A stretch of 64,000 bases of DNA from Burkholderiales bacterium (GTDB taxonomy: Bacteria; Pseudomonadota; Gammaproteobacteria; Burkholderiales; SG8-39), in contig JAOSJV010000001.1 of NCBI GenBank assembly GCA_027493935.1, forward strand, positions 1,674,001 to 1,738,000. Reading direction: 5' to 3'. The notes beneath the pieces are model-generated. The model made no database searches. It had not been told where the DNA came from and saw only the letters and a program-made list of their open reading frames with translations. Position numbers and translations under genes: made by a program. This document shows positions 9,624-19,578 of this stretch, in pieces. Within the stretch, counting starts at the first letter, position 1. Every line of letters begins with the position of its first letter.

Positions 9624-10226
9624 TCAAGAGCGCAGCTGCGACACGAAGGTCTCGATCCCGCGCAGCAGCATCTCGATCGCGAAAGCGGTCAGGATCAGCC
9701 CGAGCAGGCGCTCGAGCGCGCCGAGCGCGCGCTCGCCGAGCCGGCGCGCGATGCGCTCGGCGAACAGCAGCACGACGAGCGTGGCCAGCATCGCGACGGC
9801 GAGTGCGGCGACCCACTCGGGGGTGCGCTGCGGCGCGTGCGACGCGAGGACGATGACGCTCGCCATCGCGCCCGGCCCGGCGATCGCCGGAACCGCGAGC
9901 GGCACGATGAGCGGTTCGCCCTGCGGCAGCGCACCGAACGCGCCGGCACCGCTCTGGAAGATCATGCGCAGCGCGATCAGGAACAGGATGACGCCGCCGG
10001 CGATCCTCAACGAGACCTCGGAGAGCCCGAACAGTCGCAGCACGCCCTCGCCGGCGAGCAGGAACACGAGCAGCACGGCGAGCGCGATCGCCCATTCGCG
10101 CGCGATCACCGCGGTGCGCCGCTCCGGCGTCACGCCGCGTAGCAGCGAGACGAAGAGCGGAATGTTGCCGACCGGGTCGATCACCAGCAGCAGGATCACC
10201 ACCGCCGAGCCGAAGGACGTGTCCAT
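9624..10226 (-). CDS. MarC/YhgN family integral membrane protein
   Basis: The 200-residue protein has about six hydrophobic segments and the MarC-family signature LLVIDPVGNIPLFVSLL near the N-terminus, repeated in weaker form at AVPAIAGPGAMASVI. The family (PF01914) is widespread, and its biochemical role is unknown. It reads leftwards just downstream of the EamA transporter gene, with 9 bp between them, so the two probably share a transcript. No frameshift is seen. Confidence 0.88.
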   Translation of the reverse strand: MDTSFGSAVVILLLVIDPVGNIPLFVSLLRGVTPERRTAVIAREWAIALAVLLVFLLAGEGVLRLFGLSEVSLRIAGGVILFLIALRMIFQSGAGAFGALPQGEPLIVPLAVPAIAGPGAMASVIVLASHAPQRTPEWVAALAVAMLATLVVLLFAERIARRLGERALGALERLLGLILTAFAIEMLLRGIETFVSQLRS

Positions 10227-10235
10227 GCCCGGACC

Positions 10236-11108
10236 TCAGCGGCGCCCGCGCGCGGCGATGAACGCGCCGGCCGCGACGATGATCGCCATGCCGACGAGCG
10301 ACCAGCCGTCAGGGAAGTCCCCGAAGACGACGTAGCCGAGGATCATGACCGAGACGAGCTGGGTGTAGACGAACGGCGCGAGCACGGACGCCGGGGCGTG
10401 CTCGAACGCGCGGATCAGGACGAAGTGGCCGATGCCCCCAGGATCCCGAGCGCGACGAGCAGCAGGCCGTGGGCGAGCGTGGCGGGCGGATGCCAGTAGA
10501 AAGGCAGCGGCAGGCTGACGAGCGCGGTGCCGACGAGCGCGCCGTAGAAGAGCGTGGCGACGCTCGAATCGACGCCCGCGAGCTGGCGCGTCATGAGCTG
10601 GTAGGTGGCGAAGCAAAACGCGGTGGCGAGCGGCAGCAGCGCGGCCGGGCTGAACACCGCTCCGCCGGGACGCACGATGATCAGCACTCCGGCGAAGCCG
10701 GCCGCCACGGCGAGCCACGCGACCGGCGCGACGCGCTCGCGCAAGAGAAACACCGAGAGCGCCGTCAGCAAGAGCGGCGAGAGGAAGGTGATCGCCGGAG
10801 GCTTCCGCAATCGGCATCAGCGAGAGCGCGAGGAAGTAGAGCACGGTCGAGAGCGCGAGCACCGCGCCGCGCGCGATCTGCAGCCCGGGGCGACGCGAGC
10901 GCAGCAGTCCACGCCCGAGGCGGGGACCAAGCACCGCGATCATGAAGACCGTCTGGAACGCGTACCGGAACCACACGATCGCCGGGACCGGGTAAGTCTG
11001 GGACAGGTACTTCGCGGTGGTGTCCATGACCGCGAAAGTCGAGACCGCCGCGATCAGCAGGAGGATGCCGCGCAGGTGGTGCTGTGGGCCGGCGGACGGC
11101 GGGGGCAT
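10236..11108 (-). CDS. EamA/DMT-family transporter, with two compensating frameshifts
   Basis: This is a ten-helix drug/metabolite transporter of the EamA family. The N-terminal half begins with GILLLIAAVSTFAVMDTTAKYL and reads to MPIAEA. The frame is then shifted between about 10800 (one extra base) and about 10436 (one C missing from a C run). With both corrected the middle reads TFLSPLLLTALSVFLLRERV and the end IGHFVLIRAFEHAPASV, a normal two-repeat EamA protein of about 290 residues. The substrate is unknown. It lies upstream of the marC-type gene on the same strand. Confidence 0.85.
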   Translation of the reverse strand: MPPPSAGPQHHLRGILLLIAAVSTFAVMDTTAKYLSQTYPVPAIVWFRYAFQTVFMIAVLGPRLGRGLLRSRRPGLQIARGAVLALSTVLYFLALSLMPIAEASGDHLPLAALADGALGVSLARARRAGRVARRGGRLRRSADHRASRRSGVQPGRAAAARHRVLLRHLPAHDAPARGRRFERRHALLRRARRHRARQPAAAFLLASARHARPRPAARRARDPGGIGHFVLIRAFEHAPASVLAPFVYTQLVSVMILGYVVFGDFPDGWSLVGMAIIVAAGAFIAARGRR

Positions 11109-11206
11109 CGGCGGCGGAGCGGGCGCGCCGACGCTGCGAGCGGCGCGCGCCGATTATAGCCCACCGCCTTCGGGGGCAAGATGTCGCGGACGCGCGTATG
11201 CGCTGG

Positions 11207-12388
11207 TCAGTGCACGCGGTGCGCCGCGGCTTGCGGCCGCGAGTGGCTCGCAGCGCGCGCGAGCGCGGCATCGATGCGCAGGAGCTCGTTCCAGCGCGCG
11301 GTGCTCGCGCCGTCGGCGACCGAACCGAGTTTCAGCATGCCTGCGCCCCAGCCGACCGCGAGGTGCACCGCTGCCGCGTCCTCGGCGCCGATTGCATCGG
11401 CCGCGACCGCTGTGTCCCAACCCACCCGTCTCGCGGCCTCGAACGCCGCGAGCACCTCGCTCGCAGTGCCGGCCTGCTCGGGCGCGGCGATGATCGCGCC
11501 GCAAAACCTCTGCCCGCCGGCGCCGCCCCTCGGGCCGGCGCCGCGCGCATCGCGCGCGGCGGCGCCCACGCGCAGCAGGCTGCCGAACCCGGTCCGCGTG
11601 AGCGGCTCCGCCGGCGCGCGCTCCAGGGCCGCGAATCGGTCCTCCAGCAGCGCGATCGGGTAGCGCTCGATCCAGCGCGCGAGCAGCTCGCCACGCGGGC
11701 CGCGGGCGCTCGCGTCGTCGCGCGCCGCATTGAGCTCGGCGGCGATCGCGATCTCCCCGCCCGGGACGAAGCCGGCGCGCTCGATCGCCGTCACCAGCGC
11801 CTCGAGCCCACACTCGTCGTCGCCGAACACCGGGATTCCGCCATGCTGTGCGTCCGGCCGGCGCGACAGGGCGGCGGCGACGGCCGCGTGCACCGCGGCA
11901 CAGGCGTCGAGCGCCTCCTCCGCGCCCGCGGCGGCAAGCGGCACGACCGCGAGACGGGCGAGCGCGGTGTCCGGCGCCGCAGCGACGAGGGTAGTCGCCA
12001 TCAGGCGCGGCACGCGCGCGGCTTCGGGCTGCAGGTAGCGGAAGAGCGGCTGCCCGGCCGCTTCGGCGGTCGCGCGCAGCGCGGCGATCGAGCACGCCGC
12101 GCGCACTTCGGCGCCGACGCGCATCGGCGAGTAGGTGTTCAGGCGCGCGAGGCTCGCGTCGACGTCGCCGGCGCGGCGGGCGTCCAGCCCGTGCAGCGCG
12201 CCATCGACCACCGTTGCGATCTCGCGCACGCCGTCGTGCACCGTGCGCCCGCGCGCGCCGATCGGCACGACCGCGCGCCCGGACGCGCCGCATCGAAGGT
12301 GCACCTCCGCCTCGAGCGCCGATGCGCCGCCAGCAGCGTGCACCCGTCTTCCGGTGACGCGGGTGATTGTCGTGAGCGCCACGGTCAC
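11207..12388 (-). CDS. Enolase-superfamily protein with degenerate active site
   Basis: The 393-residue product aligns end to end with enolase but is shorter (usual length about 430). Recognisable landmarks are VPIGARG (enolase VPSGAST), the RYPIALLEDRF segment (YPIVSIEDGL), HLAVGWGAGMLKLGS (DLAVGTAAGQIKTGS) and RWNELLRIDAAL near the C-terminus. By my hand alignment to E. coli enolase, the general acid/base Glu pair, Lys341, the SHRSGE loop and the metal ligand Asp316 are missing or replaced. Only Glu289 and Lys392 appear kept. It should not catalyse the normal 2-phosphoglycerate reaction. The start is GTG at 12388; the gene lies downstream of prfB-lysS on the same strand. Confidence 0.75.
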   Translation of the reverse strand: MTVALTTITRVTGRRVHAAGGASALEAEVHLRCGASGRAVVPIGARGRTVHDGVREIATVVDGALHGLDARRAGDVDASLARLNTYSPMRVGAEVRAACSIAALRATAEAAGQPLFRYLQPEAARVPRLMATTLVAAAPDTALARLAVVPLAAAGAEEALDACAAVHAAVAAALSRRPDAQHGGIPVFGDDECGLEALVTAIERAGFVPGGEIAIAAELNAARDDASARGPRGELLARWIERYPIALLEDRFAALERAPAEPLTRTGFGSLLRVGAAARDARGAGPRGGAGGQRFCGAIIAAPEQAGTASEVLAAFEAARRVGWDTAVAADAIGAEDAAAVHLAVGWGAGMLKLGSVADGASTARWNELLRIDAALARAASHSRPQAAAHRVH

Positions 12389-12789
12389 GCCACGAGATCG
12401 ACGTCCGCGCGCGCCGTGGCGGCGGCCGTGTATCTGGGGCGCGCACCCCGCTCGCCTGGCCTCGCGGGCGCGCGCGCCGGGGTCGTGCTGCGTGTCTGCT
12501 TCGATCCGTGCAACTGCGATGCCCCACGCTATGCTGTCGGTTGATTCAGGAGCGAAAATCGCGCCAGCCGCGGAACGCGCGCGTGAACTGGCGCACGCGC
12601 GCCGTGGACTGCCGTGACGGCGAGGCGACCAGACGCGGAGCGGGCGGAAAGCGCGCGGCGCTGCGCGCGCGGCTGGAGCCGTCGCCAGTCGGCGCCAGGC
12701 CGTGGTCGGTCCCACCGACGATCGCGGCGTCGTTCGGCCGGCACGCGCCGGCGGCGTGCCGCCATGGCAGCGAAGCGCCCAGCCGCCGA
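12389..12789. other. 401-bp gap with no recognisable gene
   Basis: This stretch lies between the enolase-like gene and lysS. Reading frames through it on both strands look like composition-driven shadows (Arg/Ala-rich), with no domain I recognise. I see no hairpin followed by a T-tract and no clear promoter for the enolase-like gene. Confidence 0.5.
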
Positions 12790-14274
<1,485 letters not shown>

Positions 14275-14290
14275 TGGGAGCTACTAGGTT

Positions 14291-15431
14291 CTAGCGCGCC
14301 TCGAGCTTCACCGCGGCGGCCGCGGCGCCGACTCCCTGCTTCAGGCTGGCGGCGATGAAGTCGTCGAGCTCGCCGTCGAGCACCGCCTGCGTGTTGCCGA
14401 CCTCGACGCCGGTGCGCAGGTCCTTGATGCGCGACTGGTCGAGGACGTACGAGCGGATCTGGTGCCCCAGCCGATGTCGGTCTTGGCGTCCTCGAGCGCC
14501 TGTCGTGCCTCGAGGCGCTTGCGCATCTCAGCCTCGTAGAGCTTCGACTTCAGCATCGCCATCGCCTCGGCGCGGTTACGATGCTGCGAGCGGTCGTTCT
14601 GGCACTGCACGACGATCCCGCTCGGCACATGCGTGATGCGCACCGCCGAGTCGGTCCGGTTCACGTGCTGGCCCCCGGCGCCGGAGGCGCGATAGGTGTC
14701 GATGCGCAGATCCGCCGGATTGATCTCGATCTCGATCGACTCGTCGACCTCGGGAAACACGAACACGCTCGCGAACGAGGTGTGGCGCCGCGCGTTGGAG
14801 TCGAACGGCGACTTGCGCACCAGCCGGTGCACGCCCGTCTCGGTGCGCAGGTGGCCGTAGGCGTACTCGCCGCTGACCTTCAGCGAGGCGTTCTTGATCC
14901 CCGCCACCTCGCCCTCGGACGACTCGAGTACCTCGACCAGATAGCCCTTGCGTTCGCAGTAGCGCGTGTACATGCGCAGCAGCATCTGCGCCCAGTCCTG
15001 CGCCTCGGTGCCGCCCGAACCGGCCTGGATGTCGATGAAGCAGTTGTTCGGGTCCATCGGGTCGGCGAACATGCGCTGAAATTCCAAGTCCTCGACCGCG
15101 GTACGGATCGTGACGACGTCGCCCTCGATCGAGACGGGCGTGGCGTCGTCGTTCTCGGCCCGCGCGAGCTGGAAGAGCTCGGTGGCATCGCGCAGCTGCA
15201 CTGCCGAGCTCGGTGAGCCTGGCGACCGTGCCCTCGAGCAGTTTCTTCTCCCGGCCGAGCTCCTGGGCGCGCTTGGCGTCGGACCAGACGCCGGGGGCCT
15301 CGAGCGCCTTGGCGACCTCTGCGCGCCGCTTCGGCTTGGCGTCGAAGTCAAAGATACCTCCGCAGCTCGCCCTCGCGTGCGGCGAGGTCGGCGAGCGCAT
15401 TGGCGACGGCGTTGACGCGTTCGGCTTCCAT
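14291..15431 (-). CDS. prfB: Peptide chain release factor 2, with programmed +1 frameshift and two sequence indels
   Basis: RF2 terminates translation at UGA and UAA. The ATG at 15431 opens a 25-codon leader, [19 protein letters not shown] through RRYL, that ends at an in-frame TGA (15350-15348). The context AGG TAT CTT TGA C is the classical RF2 autoregulatory slip site; a +1 shift continues as [12 protein letters not shown]. Two further breaks are probably errors: near 15203 (before LRDATELF) and near 14473 (between GWG and HQIRSYVLD). The GGQ peptide-release motif is in [10 protein letters not shown]. The corrected protein ends KLEAR at the TAG 14293-14291. Confidence 0.95.
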
Positions 15432-15484
15432 TGTCCTACTGCGGCCGACGCGCGCAGGCGCCCGGCGATCATCGGTACGCCGAA

Positions 15485-15490
15485 ATTATA
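15485..15490 (-). promoter_or_regulatory. -10 element (TATAAT) for prfB-lysS
   Basis: On the minus strand a perfect TATAAT lies 54 bp upstream of the prfB ATG, in the gap shared with divergent dsbB. A -35 element is not obvious. The position suits a promoter for the prfB-lysS transcript. Confidence 0.5.
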
Positions 15491-15569
15491 CCGGACGGCG
15501 GCCGCCGATGCGGGCGCCGGCGGCCGCCGCCGAGACCGATCCCCGCGCCGGCCGTATCATTGCGCACTC

Positions 15570-16082
15570 ATGACCGACGAAAGACTCATCCTCGCCGAGC
15601 GTAGCGGACGTCTGTTCACGCTGGTGTTCGTGGCGTGCGTCGCGATTCTCGGCTTCGCCCTGTACCTTCAGCACGCCAAGGGGCTTTACCCCTGCCCCTG
15701 GTGCATCGTGCAGCGGCTGGGTTTCATCGCCGTGGGTCTGATCGCGCTGATCGCTGCGCTGCACCGGCCCGGTCCCGGCATGGGCGTCGTCTACGCCGTG
15801 CTCGGTGCGGCCACCGCGGCGGCCGGTGCGCTGGCGGCCGGCTACCACGTCTACCTGCAGTTCGACCCGGAGCGCCTGGCGGCCTGCGCCGGATCGCCGG
15901 TCGAGCGACTCCTGGACCGGATCGACATCGGCAGCTGGGCGCCGCCGCTTCTTCAGTACGACGGCCCGTGCAGGCTCGACCCGTGGACCTTCCTCTGGCT
16001 GTCGATCCCCGAGTGGTCGCTCGTGATGTTCATTGCGCTCGCGATCGTGCTCGCGTTCCTGCCGCGTCTGGTCCGCGCCTAG
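15570..16082 (+). CDS. dsbB: Disulfide bond formation protein DsbB
   Basis: DsbB is a four-helix inner-membrane protein that reoxidises DsbA and passes electrons to quinone. The protein has 170 residues with four hydrophobic segments. The first periplasmic loop carries the redox pair CPWC (in GLYPCPWCIVQR), and the second carries Cys in LAACAGSP and in YDGPCRLD. All four catalytic cysteines are present. The ATG at 15570 is divergent from prfB. Confidence 0.95.
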   Translation: MTDERLILAERSGRLFTLVFVACVAILGFALYLQHAKGLYPCPWCIVQRLGFIAVGLIALIAALHRPGPGMGVVYAVLGAATAAAGALAAGYHVYLQFDPERLAACAGSPVERLLDRIDIGSWAPPLLQYDGPCRLDPWTFLWLSIPEWSLVMFIALAIVLAFLPRLVRA

Positions 16083-16104
16083 GCGAGCTCTGCAAGAGGA
16101 GCCT

Positions 16105-16299
16105 ATGGCTTCCTTTGCGAGTACCCCATCCCGGGAACAAGTCCGCGCGGGCGGCTTGTCCGGTGTAGCGAGGTGCGCCCGCCGACGCAGGGTCGCCCCG
16201 TGCCCGTCTGGCGCAGCTCGACCGGATGTCACGCGCGTGCGCAGTGCAAAATGGGGGGGCAGTTCACGCTTGAGCGCGCGGCGCCGCCGCTACCCGTAA
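16105..16299 (+). CDS. Possible small ORF, 64 codons, unknown
   Basis: An ATG preceded by AGAGGAG (spacing 3) opens a 64-residue frame starting MASFASTPSREQVRAGG and becoming Arg-rich. I do not recognise it. The ribosome site is the only positive sign; the latter half has the low-complexity look of non-coding GC-rich DNA. It may be the 5' remnant of a lost gene or chance. Confidence 0.22.
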   Translation: MASFASTPSREQVRAGGLSGVARCARRRRVAPCPSGAARPDVTRVRSAKWGGSSRLSARRRRYP

Positions 16300-16426
16300 A
16301 CAATTGTGAAATCCGCACCGGCGCGGTTGTGCGAGGCGCCGCGATCGAGAAGAATCCGCTCGCCCTGTTGCTCGCGCATCGTTTCGCGCGCACGCCTCGA
16401 TTTCGTTCCCGCCCCCCGGGAAACAA
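16300..16426. other. Spacer with no recognised gene, upstream of a terminator
   Basis: Part of the 458-bp space between convergent dsbB and the flavin oxidase gene. It is less GC-rich than its surroundings at 16298-16316 (AAACAATTGTGAAAT). No ORF of interest is seen. A strong terminator follows, so a small RNA ending there is possible, but I cannot identify a known RNA. Confidence 0.35.
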
Positions 16427-16450
16427 GCCGCCTCCTGGCGGCGTCTTTTT
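16427..16450 (+). terminator. Rho-independent terminator
   Basis: GCCGCC (16427-16432), loop TCCT, GGCGGC (16437-16442), then GTC and TTTTT (16446-16450). It is the best intrinsic terminator on the plus strand here. It is 345 bp downstream of the dsbB stop, so it may end a long dsbB transcript or an unannotated RNA in the spacer. Confidence 0.75.
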
Positions 16451-16510
16451 CTGCAGCGTCGGCGGCGGGCCGTCGACGGAGCGATGCGAGCGCCTAGACT
16501 TCGTCGAATC

Positions 16511-16538
16511 GCCAACTGCCAACTGCCAACTGCCAACT
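16511..16538. repeat. Heptanucleotide tandem repeat, four units of GCCAACT
   Basis: Four perfect 7-bp units (AGTTGGC on the minus strand) lie directly after the stop codon of the flavin oxidase gene. They are followed by a degenerate unit, GTTCACT. Such heptamer tracts occur at gene ends in many environmental proteobacteria and are prone to copy-number change. Confidence 0.85.
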
Positions 16539-16540
16539 GT

Positions 16541-17954
16541 TCACTGCTTTAGGACCGTCTTCTCGTACAGGTCCTTGAACACTCCGCCTGGATCGTACTT
16601 CGCCTTGAGCGCAGCGTAGGCGGCGCGGTCGTGGGTGGCCCAGAACTCCTCGGGCGTGAAGTACGAGTCGGAGTACAGCGACTTGATGCCCCCGAGTTCG
16701 TGCACCTTGCGCTCGACCAGCCGGTTGAAGTGCCCGGGCGGATGCGGCTCGTCCGGGCGCACGACGTCCCAAAACCCGAAGTTGACGTAGAGCGTCCGCG
16801 GATCGGTGGGGAACAACGGCCAGCGCGCCGCGCGGCGCGCAGGAAACTCCCGTTTCCCGCCCGGGCGGGCGAGGGGCCGGGGGAGAGGGTGGACATCGGG
16901 CTCGCCGCGCGCCGGCGCGGGCGAACGGAACGGGCAGATCCACACCGGGAGGATGCCGATCTCGCGCTGGAAGAACTCGGAGAAACTCGCGCGCGTGCTC
17001 GAGCGGGATATCCACGTCCTGGATCACCGATTCGGGATGCTTGCCGAGCAGGCGATCGAGGCGGCGGGTGAGCCCGACGCGAGCATTCCACCGCATCACC
17101 TTGGTGTAGAAGACGGAGTTCAGCCGCTTGCGGCCGAGCAAGCGCCGCACGAGCGGGTTCTGCGCGTAGAGATTCTTCGAGCACCAGAACCAGTCGGTGT
17201 CCCAGCGCCAGATGTAGTCGCGCGTGGAGAGGTAGTCTTCCTCGCGAGTGCGCAGCGACCGGTAGTAGATCTTCTCGAAAGTATAGTCGCTCGCGTAGGG
17301 CGCCGCGTCGACGAACCGCCCGGTGGTGATCACGTGCTCGGCACGCCCGAACACGACCCCGTCGACGAAATCCGCGTCGCCCGCGCAGCGGCGCCCGAGG
17401 TCGTCGAAGAACGCCTGCGCATCGGCGTGCCGCACGTGCTCGAGCCGGACGTAGGGCCGCACTGGGATAATCTTCGCGCGCACGCGAAGCGCGTAGCCGA
17501 GCGTGCCATACGAGTTGGGGAAGCCGTGGAAGAGGTCAGCGTGCTCGTTGTCGGGTCGGGCCAGCACCACCGAGCCGTCGCCGAGCAGGATCTCGAGCTC
17601 CTCGACCGTCTCGTGCACCAGGCCGTGGCGGAACGAGGAGGACTCGATGCCGATGCCGGCGACCGCGCCGCCGATCGTGATCGACTTGAGCTGTGGCACC
17701 ACGCACGCCATCGCGCCGCGCGCGATCGTCGCGTCGGTGAGATCGGCGTAGGTGGTCATGCCCTCGACGTCGACCCGGCCCGCCGCGGTGTCGATCTCGA
17801 GCACGTGGTCGAAAGCGCGCACGTCGAGCCGCCGCCGCGGCGCGTCCGCGCGGTCGCGGAACAGGTTCGACGTGTCCTTCTGCAGCCGCGGGGTGGTCCC
17901 GGCGGCGGCGAGCGCGTCCACCAGGCGCTGCCTGCGGTCGGCGTAGGTCTCCAT
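16541..17954 (-). CDS. FAD-binding oxidase, DHCR24/diminuto-like, with a 1-base frameshift
   Basis: This is a flavoprotein with a PCMH-type FAD domain: the motif TIGGAVAGIGIESSSFRHG at about residues 92-110 is the FAD pyrophosphate-binding segment. The C-terminal part has RTLYVNFGFWDVV and KYDPGGVFKDLYEKTV, as in the delta-24 sterol reductase-like family. One extra T on the coding strand at about 16983-16985 breaks the frame just after LEHAREF; the corrected reading continues SEFFQREIGILPVWICPFR. About 30 Pro/Arg-rich residues then follow that look like an inserted repeat, before WPLFPTDPRTLY. The substrate is unknown. The KTSC gene lies 13 bp upstream. Confidence 0.8.
16823..16901. repeat. 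Palindromic repeat-like segment inside the flavin oxidase gene
   Basis: The segment has two perfect palindromes, 18 bp at 16823-16840 and CCCGCCCGGGCGGG at 16856-16869. They are followed by a purine-rich GAGGGGCCGGGGGAGAGGG stretch. It resembles the dispersed intergenic repeats of proteobacteria (CCCTCTCCC...CCGGGCGGG type) yet is read in frame as about 30 Pro/Arg/Gly-rich residues between conserved segments of the oxidase. I see no second full copy in this window. Confidence 0.5.
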
Positions 17955-17967
17955 GGACGCTTGCGGA

Positions 17968-18177
17968 CTAGATCCGGCGGCCGGTGAAATCTTCCTCGAT
18001 CTTGTCCTCGAAGAAGCTGGTCGGCGACGGCGCGGCCATGAACTGGCGGTGGATCTCGGGCGAGACGCCGCTGTAGGCCATCATCTTTCCGTCGCTGAAC
18101 TCGACCTCCATCACGCGGGTCTTCGGGTCGTAGCCCACCGCCCGGATCCGGCTCGAATTGATGCGCTTGCGCTCCAT
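17968..18177 (-). CDS. Small KTSC-domain protein
   Basis: The 69-residue protein consists almost wholly of a KTSC domain (PF13619): SSRIRAVGYDPKTRVMEVEF followed by a Tyr-containing YSGVSPEIHRQF and SFFEDKI. The domain is thought to bind nucleic acid or lysyl-tRNA synthetase-related partners in some fusions, but its role is not established. The ATG at 18177 is chosen because the domain begins right after it. It lies 13 bp upstream of the oxidase gene on the same strand. Confidence 0.75.
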   Translation of the reverse strand: MERKRINSSRIRAVGYDPKTRVMEVEFSDGKMMAYSGVSPEIHRQFMAAPSPTSFFEDKIEEDFTGRRI

Positions 18178-18229
18178 GCCGCTTCCTCCGCTTCCTCGCG
18201 CGAGGATACCGCAGCCGGCGCCGTCCGCG

Positions 18230-19511
18230 TCAGCCGCCGCCGGCGACGAACGCGAGCGCGATCCCGCCGCCGAGGGCGGAGGCCGCTGCCGGGACGAGCA
18301 CCGCGCGCGCCACCGGCCACCCGGCCACCGCCAGCACGACGCCCAACTTGAACACCATGTTCGCGGCGAGCGCGATCGTGATGACGATCGCGGTATCGGG
18401 CACCGCGATGCGCCCCGCGCCGAGGAGCTGGAACGCGGAGAGCGCGATGGCGTCCACGTCGGTGAGCCCGGACACGGCCGCCACCGCGTACAGGGCGCCG
18501 CGCCCGGCCGCCTCGGAGAACCAGGCCGAGGCGAACAGCACGATCGCGAAGATCGCACCGAACGTGAAGGCGGTGCGCAGCTCGGTCGGGTTCTTCACCT
18601 CGGGTACCGGGAGCTCGCCGCCGCCGCGCAGGCGGTGCCACCAGACGAGCGCGGTGCCCGCGAGACCGGTTGCAGAGCGCGGCGCCGAGCACCGGGAGGA
18701 GGGCAGGCAGCGTGCGCGGCGCGACGATCGCGGCGATGATCGCGAGACGCACGAGCACGACCAGATTGGCGGTGAGGATCACCACCGCCGCGATGCCGAC
18801 GAACGCCGCCTGGCGCCCGTGCCGCGAGTACAGCAGGGTTGTCGCGGTGCTCGACACGAGTCCGCCGAGGACGCCGAGCGCGAAGGCGCCCTGCCGCGTC
18901 CCGACCAGCTTCAGTGCGACGTAGCCGGCGAGGCTCAAGCCCGAGATCAGCACGACCATCAGCCAGATCCGGTAGGGGTTGAGCGCCGCGTACGGGCCGT
19001 ACCCCTGGTCGGGCAAGATGGGCAGCACGACGAACGACAGCGCCGCGAACTGCAGCATCGCCATCAGGTCGCGCCGCTCGAAGCGCTCGAGGAGCCCGCG
19101 CAGCTCGGGCTTGAAGTAGAGGAGCGCCGTGATGGCGATCGCCAGCATCACCGCGAGCGTGCGCTCGCCGTACCAGCACATCGCGCCGAGCACGTAGGCA
19201 AGCAGCACGGCGACCACGGTCGTGGTGCCCGGATCGGGGCCCGGTTCGCCGCGTTGATAGGCCGCGACGATCGCGATCCCGACCAGGACGAGGCCGGCGG
19301 CGAGGACCCACGGCGCTCCGGCGCGGTCAGCCACCAGCGCGCTCACCGCGCCGAGGAGCGAGATCAGCGCGAAGGTGCGCAGGCCGGCTTTCGCATAGGG
19401 GCTGCGCTCGCGCTCGATGCCGATCAGGAGTCCGATGGCGAGGCTGGTCGCGAGCGCCGGCAGCGCGCCGAGCCCTTCGCTTGCGAGCAGCGACTGCATC
19501 GCGGTCGTCAC
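18230..19511 (-). CDS. MgtC/SapB-DUF4010 membrane protein, with a 1-base frameshift
   Basis: This is a polytopic inner-membrane protein. The N-terminal MgtC/SapB-type segment includes LAIGLLIGIERER (about residues 23-36); the remainder is a DUF4010 region with many hydrophobic helices. The frame breaks near 18671 with one extra base after PVLGAAL; the corrected reading continues ATGLAGTALVWWHRL and ends in LVPAAASALGGGIALAF. The start is GTG; an in-frame ATG at 19499 would shorten it by four residues. Function is unknown beyond a presumed transport or sensing role. Confidence 0.83.
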
Positions 19512-19578
19512 GCCGCGAGAGGCCGTGGCCCCTCGGGCTGTCCGCTATCGGAAAGGACGCAGCCTGCGCCGCGCGCCA

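Noticed and set aside
11084..12544. Long Arg/Ala-rich open frames on both strands over the enolase-like gene
   Set aside because: They are composition-driven shadows. Only the minus-strand frame ending at 11207 shows family motifs.
16033..16299. An 88-codon gene running from inside dsbB into the spacer
   Set aside because: The first part is a shadow of dsbB. Only the ATG at 16105 has a ribosome site, and even that frame is weak.
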